Assembly (NCBI RefSeq): GCF_000832065.1
Contig: NZ_JXQM01000001.1
Span: forward strand, 186,001 to 250,000
Direction of reading: 5' to 3'
DNA: 64,000 nt
Source: Nitrosospira sp. NpAV
Lineage (GTDB): Bacteria; Pseudomonadota; Gammaproteobacteria; Burkholderiales; Nitrosomonadaceae
Shown: piece by piece, positions 8,914-18,483 of the stretch
Numbering within the stretch: the first letter of the stretch is position 1
Layout: every line of letters starts with the position of its first letter
The notes under the pieces: model-generated
What the model was told of the DNA's origin: nothing
Databases searched by the model: none
What the model saw: the letters and a program-made list of their open reading frames with translations, nothing else
Made by a program: the position numbers and the translations under genes

Positions 8914-9426
8914 TTAACCCCCCGCGATAATATCTTGCCGCGTTACGTGGCTTATTTTCTTATCGCCGATAAGTGTTATTAGCCGGTCGAGGCGGTAGCG
9001 AACCGCAGCTGCGCTTTTCTTCCCCTCCATGATCTTCGCCATAAACCATACCGCAGCTTCCTTCACGGTTGGCGACGCAGCCTCGGCTTCCGCCACCGCG
9101 AGCTTTGCCGCCGCTAGATCGATCTCTTTCAATAGCAGGGCTGCCCATTCAGCCGCGGGGTCGCGCCCAGCCCTTCTCGCGGACCTCCACGTTCCAGCGA
9201 TCGAATGGGCTTGGGTTAGAGATAGTTGGCCGTGCCGCAGCCATTCTGATATGCTTTCCCCAGGTGCGCCGCCCCATGAATAACCGCCAATAGTATATTT
9301 TGTGCGACTTCCCTGAAACTCATATTCTATTGTCCATGTTTTTGTGCCGTGTGGTCGTACTCGAAGAGACAAGCCATCGCCATCCCAGCAGGCGCTCGCG
9401 CTCTGGATCTGGTTTGGCTGTCTCAC
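8914..9426 (-). pseudogene. tyrosine integrase, N-terminal fragment
   Basis: 170 residues matching only the N-terminal half of a P4/prophage-type integrase. The arm-binding (DUF4102-like) domain is recognisable from WDGDGLSLRVRPHGTKTW and YEFQGSRTKYTIGGY, followed by a helical segment (LSLTQAHSIAGTWRSARR.GRDPA) and the start of the SAM-like core-binding domain (ASPTVKEAAVWFM, KKISHVTRQDI). The frame ends there, so the catalytic domain with the Arg-His-Arg-Tyr set is missing. It is the footprint of an integrated element that may have delivered the preceding accessory genes (inference). Confidence 0.8.
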
Positions 9427-9617
9427 ATGTCACTGCTGCAAGTTTCCCCATATTTGTTCCTGAGACGGGTTAGCCATAGATATTTGGATGGGAATCTGGG
9501 TGGGATTACGATCCGGATTTTATAGGACGTGTGTATGGAACAATCAAGGCCATGTGTATAAACATCTTTCGATTAGACAATTAGTTAAAAATATTATAGG
9601 AACTGAGTGAATCTACT

Positions 9618-10073
9618 ATGCGTTACTGGCTAATGAAATCGGAGCCTTCCGATGTAAGCATCGACGACCTTGCATCGATGCCCAAGCAAACTGTCGCATG
9701 GTATGGGGTGCGCAATTATCAGGCACGCAACTTCATGCGCGACCAGATGCGTGTCGGCGATCAGGTTTTCTTCTATCATTCGAGCTGCGAGCAACCTGGA
9801 ATCGTGGGGATTGCCGAGGTCAGCAAGCGCGCGTATCCAGACGCCACTCAATTCGATTCCGGCAGCAAATATTTCGATCCGAAAGCGACGCCGGAGAATC
9901 CACGCTGGTTCAATGTGGATGTGCAGTTTGTCAAGAAGACCCGCCTGGTTGGCATCAAGGAGTTACGAGGTTACCCGGAGCTGGCCAGCCTGCGCATCCT
10001 GCAAAAAGGCAGCCGCCTGTCCATTACGCCGGTAGATCCGGCAGAATGGAAATTCATTATGGGAATTTTGTAA
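9618..10073 (+). CDS. EVE domain-containing protein
   Basis: 151 residues forming a single EVE domain (PUA-like fold, thymocyte nuclear protein 1 family): MRYWLMKSEPSDVSIDDL at the start, then VAWYGVRNYQARNFMR, VFFYHSSCEQPGIVGIAEV and the C-terminal LRILQKGSRLSITPV. EVE domains bind modified bases in DNA or RNA; in bacteria the partner is mostly unknown. This standalone form is common in proteobacterial cores. It stands between the integrase remnant and a permease gene on the same strand, probably co-transcribed with the latter (42-base gap). Confidence 0.92.
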   Translation: MRYWLMKSEPSDVSIDDLASMPKQTVAWYGVRNYQARNFMRDQMRVGDQVFFYHSSCEQPGIVGIAEVSKRAYPDATQFDSGSKYFDPKATPENPRWFNVDVQFVKKTRLVGIKELRGYPELASLRILQKGSRLSITPVDPAEWKFIMGIL

Positions 10074-10115
10074 TGACCCGCTCCCAGCTACTGAAACCGT
10101 ACAGCAAAATTTGAC

Positions 10116-10916
10116 GTGGAGTGGTGGCCGGCATATTTGCTGTTGGGCACGGTTGTCGGTTTCTTCGCCGGATTGCTGGGTATCGGCGGCGGGTTAATCA
10201 TGGTGCCGGTGCTCACGTTCATTTTCAGTGCCCAGCATTTTCCTCCTGACCGCATCCTGCACCTGGCCCTCGGCACTACCATGGCGGCGATCATATTCAC
10301 TTCCGTTTCCAGCCTGCGCACTCATCATGCTCACGGCGCGGTGAACTGGCAAGTCGTAAGAACTATTACACCAGGAATCATCGTCGGCACAGTGGCGGGG
10401 GCAACGCTGGTCAGCACGCTTTCCAGCCAGCTTCTGAGTGTTATTTTTGTTGTATTCATATATTACGCTGCCACCCAGATGCTGCTGAGAATGACTCCCA
10501 AGCCCAGCCGCACGCTTCCCGGCAGACTGGGCATGTTCGGGACCGGGAGCATTATCGGCGCGGTATCCAGCTTTGTTGCAATCGGCGGGGGATTGTTGAC
10601 GGTACCATTTCTTTCGTACTGCAACGTCAGGTTGCAGCATGCCATTGGTACCGCCGCTGCCGTGGGCTTTCCTATCGCGGTGGCGGGAGCCATCGGCTAC
10701 ATTGCCAATGGCATGGCGCAATCCCAGCCGTTGCCCGAATACAGCCTGGGATATGTTTATTTGCCGGCATTGGGGTGGATAGTCTTGGCCAGTACGCTCA
10801 CCGCGCCGTTGGGTGCGAAAACGACTCACATCGTGCAAACCGCCACGCTTAAGAAGATTTTTGTAGGGCTGCTTTATCTGTTGGGAACAAAGATGCTGAT
10901 CGGGTTGTTTGAGTAA
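10116..10916 (+). CDS. TSUP/TauE-SafE family permease
   Basis: 266-residue inner-membrane protein with about eight hydrophobic segments. It starts at GTG 10116. The paired glycine-rich repeats typical of the TSUP fold are visible twice: GLLGIGGGLIMVPVL near residue ~20 and SFVAIGGGLLTVPFL near ~150, showing the internal duplication of the family. Members move sulfite, sulfonates or other organic anions across the membrane; the substrate cannot be read from the sequence. It converges on purC. Confidence 0.88.
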   Translation: MEWWPAYLLLGTVVGFFAGLLGIGGGLIMVPVLTFIFSAQHFPPDRILHLALGTTMAAIIFTSVSSLRTHHAHGAVNWQVVRTITPGIIVGTVAGATLVSTLSSQLLSVIFVVFIYYAATQMLLRMTPKPSRTLPGRLGMFGTGSIIGAVSSFVAIGGGLLTVPFLSYCNVRLQHAIGTAAAVGFPIAVAGAIGYIANGMAQSQPLPEYSLGYVYLPALGWIVLASTLTAPLGAKTTHIVQTATLKKIFVGLLYLLGTKMLIGLFE

Positions 10917-10937
10917 GTTTGTACGCAGTCCGCGGGT

Positions 10938-11828
10938 TTAACCGTTCAGCCGACGAAGCGCTTCCTGATATTTCTCCGTAGTCCTGGCAAGAATATCCGG
11001 AGGCAGTGCAGGAGCGGGCGCTTTTTTGTTCCAGTCCTGAGTTTCCAGCCAGTCGCGCACAAATTGCTTGTCATAACTGGGCGGATTTTTTCCCGGTGCA
11101 TACTGATCGGCCGGCCAGAAACGGGATGAATCGGGAGTCAGCGCCTCGTCTATGAGATAAAGCCTGCCCGCGTCATCCTGGCCGAACTCAAACTTGGTAT
11201 CCGCGATAATAATGCCTTTTGTTATCGCATAATCCGCCGCTTCGGTGTAAAGGGCGATGGCCTTATCGCGCACCTGTACCGCCAAGTTCCGGCCCAATAG
11301 CTTCTCCACTTCGGAAAAAGGAATATTTTCGTCATGCGCACCCGCCGCTGCCTTGGTGGATGGGGTGAAAATCGCCCCACCCGGCAGCTTGGCAGCTTCC
11401 TGCAAGCGGGAGGGAAGCGCAATGCCGCAGATTGCGCCGGTGCGCTGATAATCCTTCCATCCAGAACCCACGACGTACCCGCGCACGATGGCTTCTATCG
11501 GCAGCGATTTCAACCGCTTGACCACAAATGCACGACCGGCTACTTGTTCGCGTTCCATCTCTGTTACCACCGATTCGGGGGCGATCCCGGTCAAATGATT
11601 GGGAATAATGTGACCGAGTTTCTCAAACCAGAAACTGGATAATGCCGTGAGCAATCTGCCCTTGCCCGGTACCGGCGTGGGCAAAATGACGTCGAACGCT
11701 GAAAGCCGATCGGTCTGGACAATCAATAACTTGTCATCACCCACCGCATAAATGTCGCGTACCTTGCCCCGATGCAGGAGAGGCAGGCTTTGTATGCTGG
11801 TTTCAAACAGTGCGGGTTGGCCAGCCAT
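10938..11828 (-). CDS. purC: phosphoribosylaminoimidazole-succinocarboxamide synthase
   Basis: 296 residues. Joins CAIR and aspartate with ATP to give SAICAR in purine synthesis. The N-terminal SAICAR fold is clear ([30 protein letters not shown]), with [17 protein letters not shown] and the IADTKFEFG and [12 protein letters not shown] signatures. This is the longer (~300 residue) bacterial/fungal-type form. Last gene of the purE-purK-purC block, 6 bases after purK, so certainly co-transcribed. Confidence 0.97.
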   Translation of the reverse strand: MAGQPALFETSIQSLPLLHRGKVRDIYAVGDDKLLIVQTDRLSAFDVILPTPVPGKGRLLTALSSFWFEKLGHIIPNHLTGIAPESVVTEMEREQVAGRAFVVKRLKSLPIEAIVRGYVVGSGWKDYQRTGAICGIALPSRLQEAAKLPGGAIFTPSTKAAAGAHDENIPFSEVEKLLGRNLAVQVRDKAIALYTEAADYAITKGIIIADTKFEFGQDDAGRLYLIDEALTPDSSRFWPADQYAPGKNPPSYDKQFVRDWLETQDWNKKAPAPALPPDILARTTEKYQEALRRLNG

Positions 11829-11834
11829 GATGAT

Positions 11835-12980
11835 CTACACCAGCGCCTGCTTGATTTCCAGCGCAAGCTGCAACGCGGCTTCGGTGGTATCGGCAAGCAC
11901 GGTATAGTGTCCCATTTTTCGCCCAGGCAGGGCGGCAAGCTTACCGTATAAGTGGAGCTTGACGGAGGGATGCCGCAGCACTTTTTCCCATTTCGGCTCG
12001 CCTCGTTGCCATAGATCGCCCAATAGATTTACCATCACCGCCGCACCGTGCATGGCGGTACTCCCAAGCGGTATGCCGCAAAGGATTCGCAGCTGTTGCT
12101 CGAATTGGGAAGTGACACAAGCATCGATGGTGTAGTGGCCGCTGTTATGGGGGCGCGGCGCGATTTCATTGACCAGCAATTTATGACACGAGCCATCGGC
12201 GAATACAAAAAACTCGACGCACAGTACGCCGCGATGATCAAGCTTCTCCGCTATGTCGACTGCAATCTCGCGCGCGCGCTGAATAATTTCCGGGGATATT
12301 CTGGCGGGAACAATACTGACGTCCAGGATGCCATTGCGATGCTGATTCTCGGATGCGGGAAACGTAACCACCTCGCCATCGAATCCGCGTGCCACGATTA
12401 CCGACACTTCGCTCTCCAATGGCAGCAATTGTTCCAGTACACATGGTTCGCGGCCGAATCTGGTAAATGCGGCGTCAAGCTCCGTCGCGTTATTGACCCG
12501 TATTTGACCCTTGCCGTCATAACCGAAGCGGCTTACTTTGAGTAGCCCGGGAAACAATTCCGGGTGCGTTTGCGGCAACGCTTCATTCGAATTGTGCGAA
12601 TTCTGAATCACCGCATACGGGGCGGCCTCAAAACCATTGGTCACAATAAATTTCTTTTCCAGAATGCGATTCTGGGCGACAGCGATGCTGCTTGCGGCGG
12701 GGCTTACCACACCGTGTTCAGCCAGGGTCCTGATGGATTCGGCCGGCACGTTTTCGAATTCCGTGGTGACACCCGCGCAGGTCGATCCCAATTTATACAA
12801 GGTATCGGCGTCGAGGTAATCGGCACGCAAATGCCGGTCAGCGATGCTGCTCGACGGGCTGTCCTTGGCGGGATCCAATACCGTGACGCGGTAACCCATG
12901 CTGTGCGCCGCCATGATGAACATACGCCCGAGCTGGCCGCCACCCAGGAGCCCCAGCATCGCGCCCGGCATGATGCTCAT
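11835..12980 (-). CDS. purK: N5-carboxyaminoimidazole ribonucleotide synthase
   Basis: 381 residues, ATP-grasp enzyme converting AIR, bicarbonate and ATP to N5-CAIR. The N-terminal Rossmann-like preATP-grasp domain opens with [18 protein letters not shown]; the ATP-grasp domain carries [12 protein letters not shown] and the metal-binding segment [15 protein letters not shown]. Its start codon overlaps the stop of purE by 4 bases (ATGA-type), indicating translational coupling, and purC follows after 6 bases. Confidence 0.97.
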   Translation of the reverse strand: MSIMPGAMLGLLGGGQLGRMFIMAAHSMGYRVTVLDPAKDSPSSSIADRHLRADYLDADTLYKLGSTCAGVTTEFENVPAESIRTLAEHGVVSPAASSIAVAQNRILEKKFIVTNGFEAAPYAVIQNSHNSNEALPQTHPELFPGLLKVSRFGYDGKGQIRVNNATELDAAFTRFGREPCVLEQLLPLESEVSVIVARGFDGEVVTFPASENQHRNGILDVSIVPARISPEIIQRAREIAVDIAEKLDHRGVLCVEFFVFADGSCHKLLVNEIAPRPHNSGHYTIDACVTSQFEQQLRILCGIPLGSTAMHGAAVMVNLLGDLWQRGEPKWEKVLRHPSVKLHLYGKLAALPGRKMGHYTVLADTTEAALQLALEIKQALV

Positions 12981-13468
12981 AACTTGGGCAAGGTCATGGC
13001 CGCAACCCGCGCTGCCTGGGTTTTGCGAAAGTCCGCAAGCAGCGTGGCGAGCCCCGTGTCTTCCACCGCTAACAGTGCCGCCGCGAACAGGCCCGCGTTA
13101 AATGCGCCCGGCTCGCCTATAGCGAAGGTGGCAACGGGGATGCCTCTGGGCATTTGCACGATGGAAAGAAGCGAATCCATTCCCAGAAGCTGTTTGGATG
13201 GAATGGGCACACCCAACACCGGCAGAATAGTTTTGGCGGCAACCATACCAGGAAGATGCGCCGCGCCGCCCGCGCCGGCAATAATGCATTTCAGCCCGCG
13301 CTCGGCCGCGGTTTCTGCATACTCGAACATGCGGTCCGGTGTGCGATGGGCGGAAACCACCTCGGCTTCATAAGGCACATTAAAGTCCTTTAATATACTT
13401 GCCGCATGCTTCATCACTTCCCAGTCGCTATTGCTGCCCATGATGACGCCAACCAGGGGTTTTTCCAT
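12977..13468 (-). CDS. purE: N5-CAIR mutase
   Basis: 163 residues, class I PurE, which shifts the carboxyl group of N5-CAIR to give CAIR. Recognised by the N-terminal [17 protein letters not shown] phosphate-binding segment, [16 protein letters not shown] with the catalytic His, and the [11 protein letters not shown] loop. First gene of a three-gene purine block (purE, purK, purC). The PsiE-like gene upstream is 17 bases away on the same strand and may share the transcript. Confidence 0.97.
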   Translation of the reverse strand: MEKPLVGVIMGSNSDWEVMKHAASILKDFNVPYEAEVVSAHRTPDRMFEYAETAAERGLKCIIAGAGGAAHLPGMVAAKTILPVLGVPIPSKQLLGMDSLLSIVQMPRGIPVATFAIGEPGAFNAGLFAAALLAVEDTGLATLLADFRKTQAARVAAMTLPKL

Positions 13469-13485
13469 TAAGTGCCTTTCAGGTA

Positions 13486-13929
13486 TCAGTCGCGCAGATT
13501 GTTTTTTTTGGGGGTAGCATCCGCCAAGTCCTCCAGATCCTCAAGGTAGGGATAACGCACATGCCCATAGCGAATAACCAGCACCGCCACCGCGATAAGC
13601 ACTATCGAGGCGGATACGCCCAATAATCGGATGTTGTCCATCTCCTTGATATCCACAATCACATAGCGCGCCATGGCCACCATTGCGATATAAAGAGGAA
13701 ATCGTACCGGCAGCTTGCCTGACTCGAAATATAAACCCACCATGGTCAGGATTTCCAGATAGAGAAACATCAGCAACAAATCCGCCAAGGTAACCCTGCC
13801 ATTGTTGATCATCAACATGGTTTCCTGGTAGCCCGCATATATCGTGGCCAGCGCGATAACGACCAGCCCGGCGCTTTCAAAGAAGTACAGGGTCCGGCGG
13901 GAATAGATAGCGGTGCGGGGATGCAGCAT
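13486..13929 (-). CDS. PsiE-like inner-membrane protein
   Basis: 147 residues with four hydrophobic segments: [35 protein letters not shown], the segment around [16 protein letters not shown], and [16 protein letters not shown]. This is the layout of the phosphate-starvation-inducible PsiE family. Function is unknown; in E. coli PsiE answers to phosphate starvation, but no PHO box could be identified here. It ends with a charged cytoplasmic tail. It lies just upstream of purE. Confidence 0.75.
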   Translation of the reverse strand: MLHPRTAIYSRRTLYFFESAGLVVIALATIYAGYQETMLMINNGRVTLADLLLMFLYLEILTMVGLYFESGKLPVRFPLYIAMVAMARYVIVDIKEMDNIRLLGVSASIVLIAVAVLVIRYGHVRYPYLEDLEDLADATPKKNNLRD

Positions 13930-14033
13930 ATTTTCTTGGCGGAGATTTGTCAGTTATAAGTAAATGACAATACTACCTTTTCCATATGACAATTCCAATT
14001 TCGGCCTGAAACTGATGAATTGTTTGAGTTTAT

Positions 14034-14831
14034 TTAGTCCGTGAATATTCCACGCTGAGCTTTCAGTCTTGCCAGCAGTTCGATATCCACCCATCCGCCG
14101 CCACCAGTATCTCCTTCGAATACTATAAATGGCCGCGTTGGCTCGCCCAGATCCGACAACACGACCGCTGCACCCGTGAAATCCTGCGGGCGAGTGTACT
14201 CGTTGACGGTAACGACGGTGTCGAGCCCTGCGGCAAGCGATGCTCTCAGTCCGTTCTCCGAGTCTTCCACTGCGATGCATTGCTCCGCCGGCAAACCCAG
14301 CTGTTCCAATACCCAATGATAAATATCCGGTTCGGGTTTTTTTCCCGGAACGATATCACCCGCACCGATGACGTCAAACCAGCCGGGAGAATCTTCTCCC
14401 AGAGTGGATTTTAATAAGGAAGTTACGTTTTCCGGCGTAGTAGTGGTGGCAATGGCAATTTTTATTTTGGCTTCGCGCAGCTGGCGTATCAAACGGGCAA
14501 CACCCGGGCGCAATGGCGTCTCCCCGCGTTCAAGCAGAGCCACATAGTGCCTCGTCTTGGCCTTGTGCAAGCCGGCGATCCAGTTATCCAGCTCAGCTCT
14601 GTTCAGTTCGGCAGGCACATATTTCTCCATGTAATGGCGAATACGCTCTTTGCCGCCGGTGATGGCCAGCAACTCTCCATAGAGTTCGACATCCCATTCC
14701 CAGTCAAGACCGAGTTCCTTAAAGGCGGCGTTGAAAGCGAGCCGATGGCCATCCCGCTCAGTATCTGCCAGCGTGCCGTCAACGTCAAACAATACCGCGC
14801 GAACGGGGTTATCTCTATCTTTATATGACAT
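14034..14831 (-). CDS. HAD-superfamily hydrolase, CbbY/beta-phosphoglucomutase-like
   Basis: 265 residues from the ATG at 14831. This start is preferred because the catalytic AVLFDVDGTLADTE motif then falls at the normal distance from the N-terminus; a longer in-frame start at 14945 lies deep in the upstream gene. Motif II is in IKIAIATTTTPENV, motif III Lys in GKKPEPDIYHWVL and motif IV in CIAVEDSENGLRAS. CbbY-type proteins dephosphorylate sugar phosphates such as xylulose-1,5-bisphosphate, a Rubisco inhibitor, but no cbb operon is nearby, so the substrate stays open. The start overlaps the end of the Sua5 gene by 11 bases. Confidence 0.88.
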   Translation of the reverse strand: MSYKDRDNPVRAVLFDVDGTLADTERDGHRLAFNAAFKELGLDWEWDVELYGELLAITGGKERIRHYMEKYVPAELNRAELDNWIAGLHKAKTRHYVALLERGETPLRPGVARLIRQLREAKIKIAIATTTTPENVTSLLKSTLGEDSPGWFDVIGAGDIVPGKKPEPDIYHWVLEQLGLPAEQCIAVEDSENGLRASLAAGLDTVVTVNEYTRPQDFTGAAVVLSDLGEPTRPFIVFEGDTGGGGWVDIELLARLKAQRGIFTD

Positions 14832-15876
14832 TTGTAATATTCCTATCCTCTTGTGGCGAGGTGTAATCATTAACTTTAATCGCAGGGTCCGGAAGGCGGC
14901 TCGCACGCTGCAAACGATCCATAATTGCCATCCAGGCAGGGCCATCGGGAGGCGTCTCGATCAACAAGCGGTCGAAGCACTCGCGATCAAGCTGGCGCAA
15001 GGTTGCATACAACCGGCTGCCGTAGACTTTGGGTTCCAAGGGCATGGGGAAATGGGTCAAATTTCTCGTGCCCGATCGTTCAGGGTTCTGATCCGACCAC
15101 GTCATGATTACCGTGCGCAATCCTCGCGCCTCCAATTCGAGCGCACGCCGCCACAAAGACTCGGTCGGCAAGAGCTCCATTGGCGTTGCCGGGGCGTAGT
15201 GAGAAGCAAGGGAACCCGGCACGCGCCCAGCGCGATGCGTCTTCTCGGGCACGATAACTTTGCCGCCCAACACCTCCGCCAGTGCTTCCAGCGGAATACC
15301 GCCCGGCCGCAGGATGATGGCGGTGTGATCGTTAAAACCAACAATGGTGCTTTCCAGGCCAACCCTGCACGCCCCGCCATCCAGCACCAAGTCTACAGCA
15401 TCGCCAAATTCCTCGCGCACATGAACTGCCGTGGTGGGGCTCAACCGTCCAAACCGGTTGGCTGAAGGTGCGGCAAGGGCTCCTTCCGGTCCCAACGCGT
15501 TCAACAGGGCAAGCGCAATGGGGTGATCCGGCACCCGGAGTCCAACCGTGTCCTGGCCCCCTGTTACATTTTCAGGCACGTGGCGGCTGCGCGGCAGTAT
15601 CAACGTCAAAGGTCCGGGCCAGAAGTGCTCAGCCAGTTGGCTGGCCTGCTCCGGTATCTCCCGCGCCCAATGGTGCAATCGGGATGCATCGGCAAAATGA
15701 ACGATCAGCGGATGGTCCGCAGGCCGTTTCTTGATTTCGAATACCCGCCGCACAGCGGAAGAATTAGAGACATCCGCCCCAAGTCCATAAACCGTTTCTG
15801 TGGGAAAGGCCACGATGCCGCCGGCTTTTAGCAGAGCGGCAGCGGCAATGATCTCGTCATGGTTATCAGGCATCAT
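14821..15876 (-). CDS. L-threonylcarbamoyladenylate synthase, Sua5 type
   Basis: 351 residues. Makes threonylcarbamoyl-AMP from Thr, bicarbonate and ATP for the t6A37 modification of ANN-decoding tRNAs. The YrdC/TsaC catalytic domain covers ~1-205 (GGIVAFPTETVYGLGAD, KKRPADHPLIVH, ILRPGGI). A C-terminal Sua5 domain is joined by the usual linker (GRVPGSLASHYAPATPMEL). This is the long form rather than the short TsaC. Its start overlaps the end of the upstream EEP gene by 4 bases and its end overlaps the HAD gene by 11, so the three are translationally coupled. Confidence 0.94.
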   Translation of the reverse strand: MMPDNHDEIIAAAALLKAGGIVAFPTETVYGLGADVSNSSAVRRVFEIKKRPADHPLIVHFADASRLHHWAREIPEQASQLAEHFWPGPLTLILPRSRHVPENVTGGQDTVGLRVPDHPIALALLNALGPEGALAAPSANRFGRLSPTTAVHVREEFGDAVDLVLDGGACRVGLESTIVGFNDHTAIILRPGGIPLEALAEVLGGKVIVPEKTHRAGRVPGSLASHYAPATPMELLPTESLWRRALELEARGLRTVIMTWSDQNPERSGTRNLTHFPMPLEPKVYGSRLYATLRQLDRECFDRLLIETPPDGPAWMAIMDRLQRASRLPDPAIKVNDYTSPQEDRNITNVI

Positions 15877-16625
15877 CTTCGGATCATATGTGCCGACAGG
15901 ACGGCGTGATCGGAAATTTTGGACCAGGGACGGCCCTGGTGCACCTGCGCGTTTTGGACGTGGAAACCGCGCACGTAGATGCGATCGAGGCGGAACAACG
16001 GCAAAGCGGCGGGAAAGCTGCGCGCGGCTCTCCCGCCCATCAATTCGAATACTTCGGCCAGGTGCAGCCGTTTAACCAGAATGCGGCTTGCCATTTCACG
16101 CCAATCGTTGAAATCCCCGGCGATAACGAGTGGCGCCTGCTGAGGCACCACCTCCTCAATGTGCTGTTCCAATGCCTGCAATTGTTTTGATTGCCCGCGT
16201 TTGAACAGTCCCAGGTGGACGCAGATGCAGTGCAGATTCTCCGGCCAGCCGGGAATACCCATTTCGCAATGAAGCAAACCACGGCTTTCGAAACGATGCG
16301 CGGAAACATCCATGTTGTCCCAATGCAAAATAGGATAACGGCTCAGAATCGCATTGCCGTGGTGCCCCTCATCGTATACCGCATTCTTTCCATAGGCAAA
16401 ATCAGACCAGACCGAATCCGCCAGAAACTCATGCTGCGGGCCGCGCGGCCAATTCTCGAAACGGGCCGCATGCCCGGTATGCAGGCCGACCACTTCCTGC
16501 AGAAAGATGATATCGGCATCAAGAGCACGCAAGTTATCGCGCAGCTGATGCACCATCATATGCCGCTTGAAATGCGAAAAACCTTTATGAATATTATAGG
16601 TGGCGATATGCAGCTTATTGGGCAT
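15873..16625 (-). CDS. endonuclease/exonuclease/phosphatase family protein
   Basis: 250 residues with a full EEP fold: HIATYNIHKGFSHF (metal-binding Asn), DIIFLQEV (metal-binding Glu), HCICVHLGLF, the catalytic VIAGDFNDW motif, LDRIYV and the final ISDHAVLSAHM with the catalytic His. Family members cut phosphodiesters in DNA, RNA, lipids or small molecules; the form without signal peptide, like this one, is probably cytoplasmic. The substrate is not known. First gene of a three-gene overlapping set with Sua5 and a HAD hydrolase; the grouping suggests one transcript. Confidence 0.9.
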   Translation of the reverse strand: MPNKLHIATYNIHKGFSHFKRHMMVHQLRDNLRALDADIIFLQEVVGLHTGHAARFENWPRGPQHEFLADSVWSDFAYGKNAVYDEGHHGNAILSRYPILHWDNMDVSAHRFESRGLLHCEMGIPGWPENLHCICVHLGLFKRGQSKQLQALEQHIEEVVPQQAPLVIAGDFNDWREMASRILVKRLHLAEVFELMGGRAARSFPAALPLFRLDRIYVRGFHVQNAQVHQGRPWSKISDHAVLSAHMIRR

Positions 16626-16734
16626 ATGATGAACAGCGAGCTTTAGCTCGGGAGATTTCGCGGAAATTTGATATTCTTATCGCGCGACAACACATCTGCT
16701 TCCGGTCAACCATGGAGAAATGGTGTCGTCATTT

Positions 16735-17844
16735 CTATGAGGCCTCCAGCATCCGTTCCAATGCAAGCTTTGCAAGTGTCGCCTCGGCCAGAGGCACTTT
16801 GATCTGATTCACCACCTTTCCCGCCACCAGATTTTCCAGCGTCCAGGCCAGATGCTGCGGATCAATGCGGGCCATGGTGGAGCACATGCATATCGTCGGC
16901 GCCATGAACTGCACTATCTTTCCTTCGGGTTTGAACTCCTCGGCAATGCGGCCAACCAGATTCAACTCCGTACCGACCAGCCAGCGAGTTCCTTTTTCCG
17001 CTTCGCGGATGGTATTAATGATGTACTCGGTGGAACCGACGTAATCGGAATTCTTGCATACCTCAAAACTGCATTCCGGGTGCGAAATCACCTTTCCATC
17101 CGGGTATTGGTTGCGGAAACGCAGTATGTGCTGCGGCTGGAACATCTGGTGTACGGAGCAATGTCCCTTCCATAACAAAATCTTGGCTTTCTTGATTTGT
17201 TCGGGAGTCAACCCGCCCATCGGCTCATCAAAATCCCATACCGGCATTTCTTCCAGTGGAATCCCCATCTTGTGACCACTCCAGCGCCCCAGATGCTGGT
17301 CCGGAAAAAATAGCACCTTCTCGCGCCGCGAAAAAGACCACTGCAAAATCTTCACGGCGTTGCTGGAAGTACAAACGATACCGCCATGCTCGCCACAGAA
17401 GGCTTTCAGGTCGGCGGCGGAATTGATGTACGTTACCGGGGTGATGGCCTCGTCAGGCTCAAGCACTTCCGCCAGCTCGCGCCATGCCCGTTCCACCTTG
17501 GAAAGATTGGCCATGTCGGCCATTGAACAACCGGCCGCCAGGTCGGGCAGGATGGCAATCTGCTCCGGCTTCGACAGAATGTCGGCTACCTCAGCCATGA
17601 AATGCACGCCGCAAAATACCAGATAGTCCGCATCCGTTGCGGCGGCAAGGCGTGAAAGCTTCAGGGAGTCACCGGTGAGATCGGCATGCTTGTAAACATC
17701 CGCGCGCTGATAATGGTGCGCGAGTATGACCGACCGCTTTCCCAGCGCGGCCTTGGCTTCAATGATGCGTTGCTCGCAGTCATCGTCCTGCAAAGTGTCA
17801 TAACGTTCAAATGCTATGGCTTCTGCTTGCATGGCTACTCCCAT
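16735..17844 (-). CDS. nadA: quinolinate synthase
   Basis: 369 residues. Condenses iminoaspartate with dihydroxyacetone phosphate to quinolinate, the first dedicated NAD precursor. The three Cys that bind the [4Fe-4S] cluster are visible in YLVFCGVHFMAEVA, GGIVCTSSNAVKIL and TICMCSTMARID. The triplicated fold is supported by KRSVILAHHYQRADV, GHKMGIPLEEMP and HPECSFEVC. Start is either the ATG at 17844 or the one four codons on. nadB and nadC are not in view; the gene stands alone with ~90-base gaps on each side. Confidence 0.97.
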   Translation of the reverse strand: MGVAMQAEAIAFERYDTLQDDDCEQRIIEAKAALGKRSVILAHHYQRADVYKHADLTGDSLKLSRLAAATDADYLVFCGVHFMAEVADILSKPEQIAILPDLAAGCSMADMANLSKVERAWRELAEVLEPDEAITPVTYINSAADLKAFCGEHGGIVCTSSNAVKILQWSFSRREKVLFFPDQHLGRWSGHKMGIPLEEMPVWDFDEPMGGLTPEQIKKAKILLWKGHCSVHQMFQPQHILRFRNQYPDGKVISHPECSFEVCKNSDYVGSTEYIINTIREAEKGTRWLVGTELNLVGRIAEEFKPEGKIVQFMAPTICMCSTMARIDPQHLAWTLENLVAGKVVNQIKVPLAEATLAKLALERMLEAS

Positions 17845-17938
17845 TTATTCCTTGCTCATCGGAAAATATATCGAACCCTATAAGACCGGCATACCGGCTA
17901 TCGGTTCTACCGGATTCCTGTTTTCCCTTTCTGCCATC

Positions 17939-18394
17939 CTAGCCTCTCCCGCCACATCTATCCGCAGCCAGCTTTCGTATCGCCTCGGCGTTACTGGGAG
18001 AAAAAGTCTTTTCCGCCGCTTCTCGCCAGGGCAGCCACATAAAGTTCAAATGCTCTCGTGCAGCCACTGTGACAGGTACGGGTCCCGGCAAAAGCAGAGC
18101 GAAAACATGTTCGGTATTGCGCGTCACCTCCGGCGCGTAGCGCCAGCGCCACTCCTCATAAATCTCATATTCGTTCTGAATGTTGCAACCGGTTAGGCGG
18201 TAGCGGGCTGCATCCAGTCCTGTTTCTTCCGCCACTTCCCGCACTGCCGTTTGCACGAGCGTTTCACCCGGATTCTGACTACCCGTCACCGACTGCCAAT
18301 ACCCTGGATGATCAGCCCGCTCCAGCAGGAGGACTTGCATATCGGGTGTATGGATCACTACCAGAACGGAAATCGGGATTTTATACATTTTCAC
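17939..18394 (-). CDS. nudB: dihydroneopterin triphosphate diphosphatase
   Basis: 151 residues, a Nudix hydrolase that removes pyrophosphate from dihydroneopterin triphosphate in folate synthesis. The Nudix box reads GSQNPGETLVQTAVREVAEE followed by TGL, with all expected Glu. PISVLVVIHTPDMQVLLLER and the C-terminal LNFMWLPWREAAEKTFSPSN match the NudB subfamily. It follows aspS on the same strand (~90 bases), a pairing common in beta- and gamma-proteobacteria where nudB comes right after aspS. Confidence 0.92.
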   Translation of the reverse strand: MKMYKIPISVLVVIHTPDMQVLLLERADHPGYWQSVTGSQNPGETLVQTAVREVAEETGLDAARYRLTGCNIQNEYEIYEEWRWRYAPEVTRNTEHVFALLLPGPVPVTVAAREHLNFMWLPWREAAEKTFSPSNAEAIRKLAADRCGGRG

Positions 18395-18483
18395 CCCGGA
18401 AGCAGAGATTCAAGAGTGCGCCGGCGAATAACGCTTACTATCGGGGTTCCATAGCGTAAGCATTAACCCGTCATCCTTGGCTC

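Noticed and set aside
12564-13373. 269-residue plus-strand open frame
   Set aside because: Antisense shadow of purK and purE; those genes have clear motifs.
14731-15465. 244-residue plus-strand open frame
   Set aside because: Antisense to the Sua5 gene, compositionally like a shadow frame in GC-rich coding DNA.
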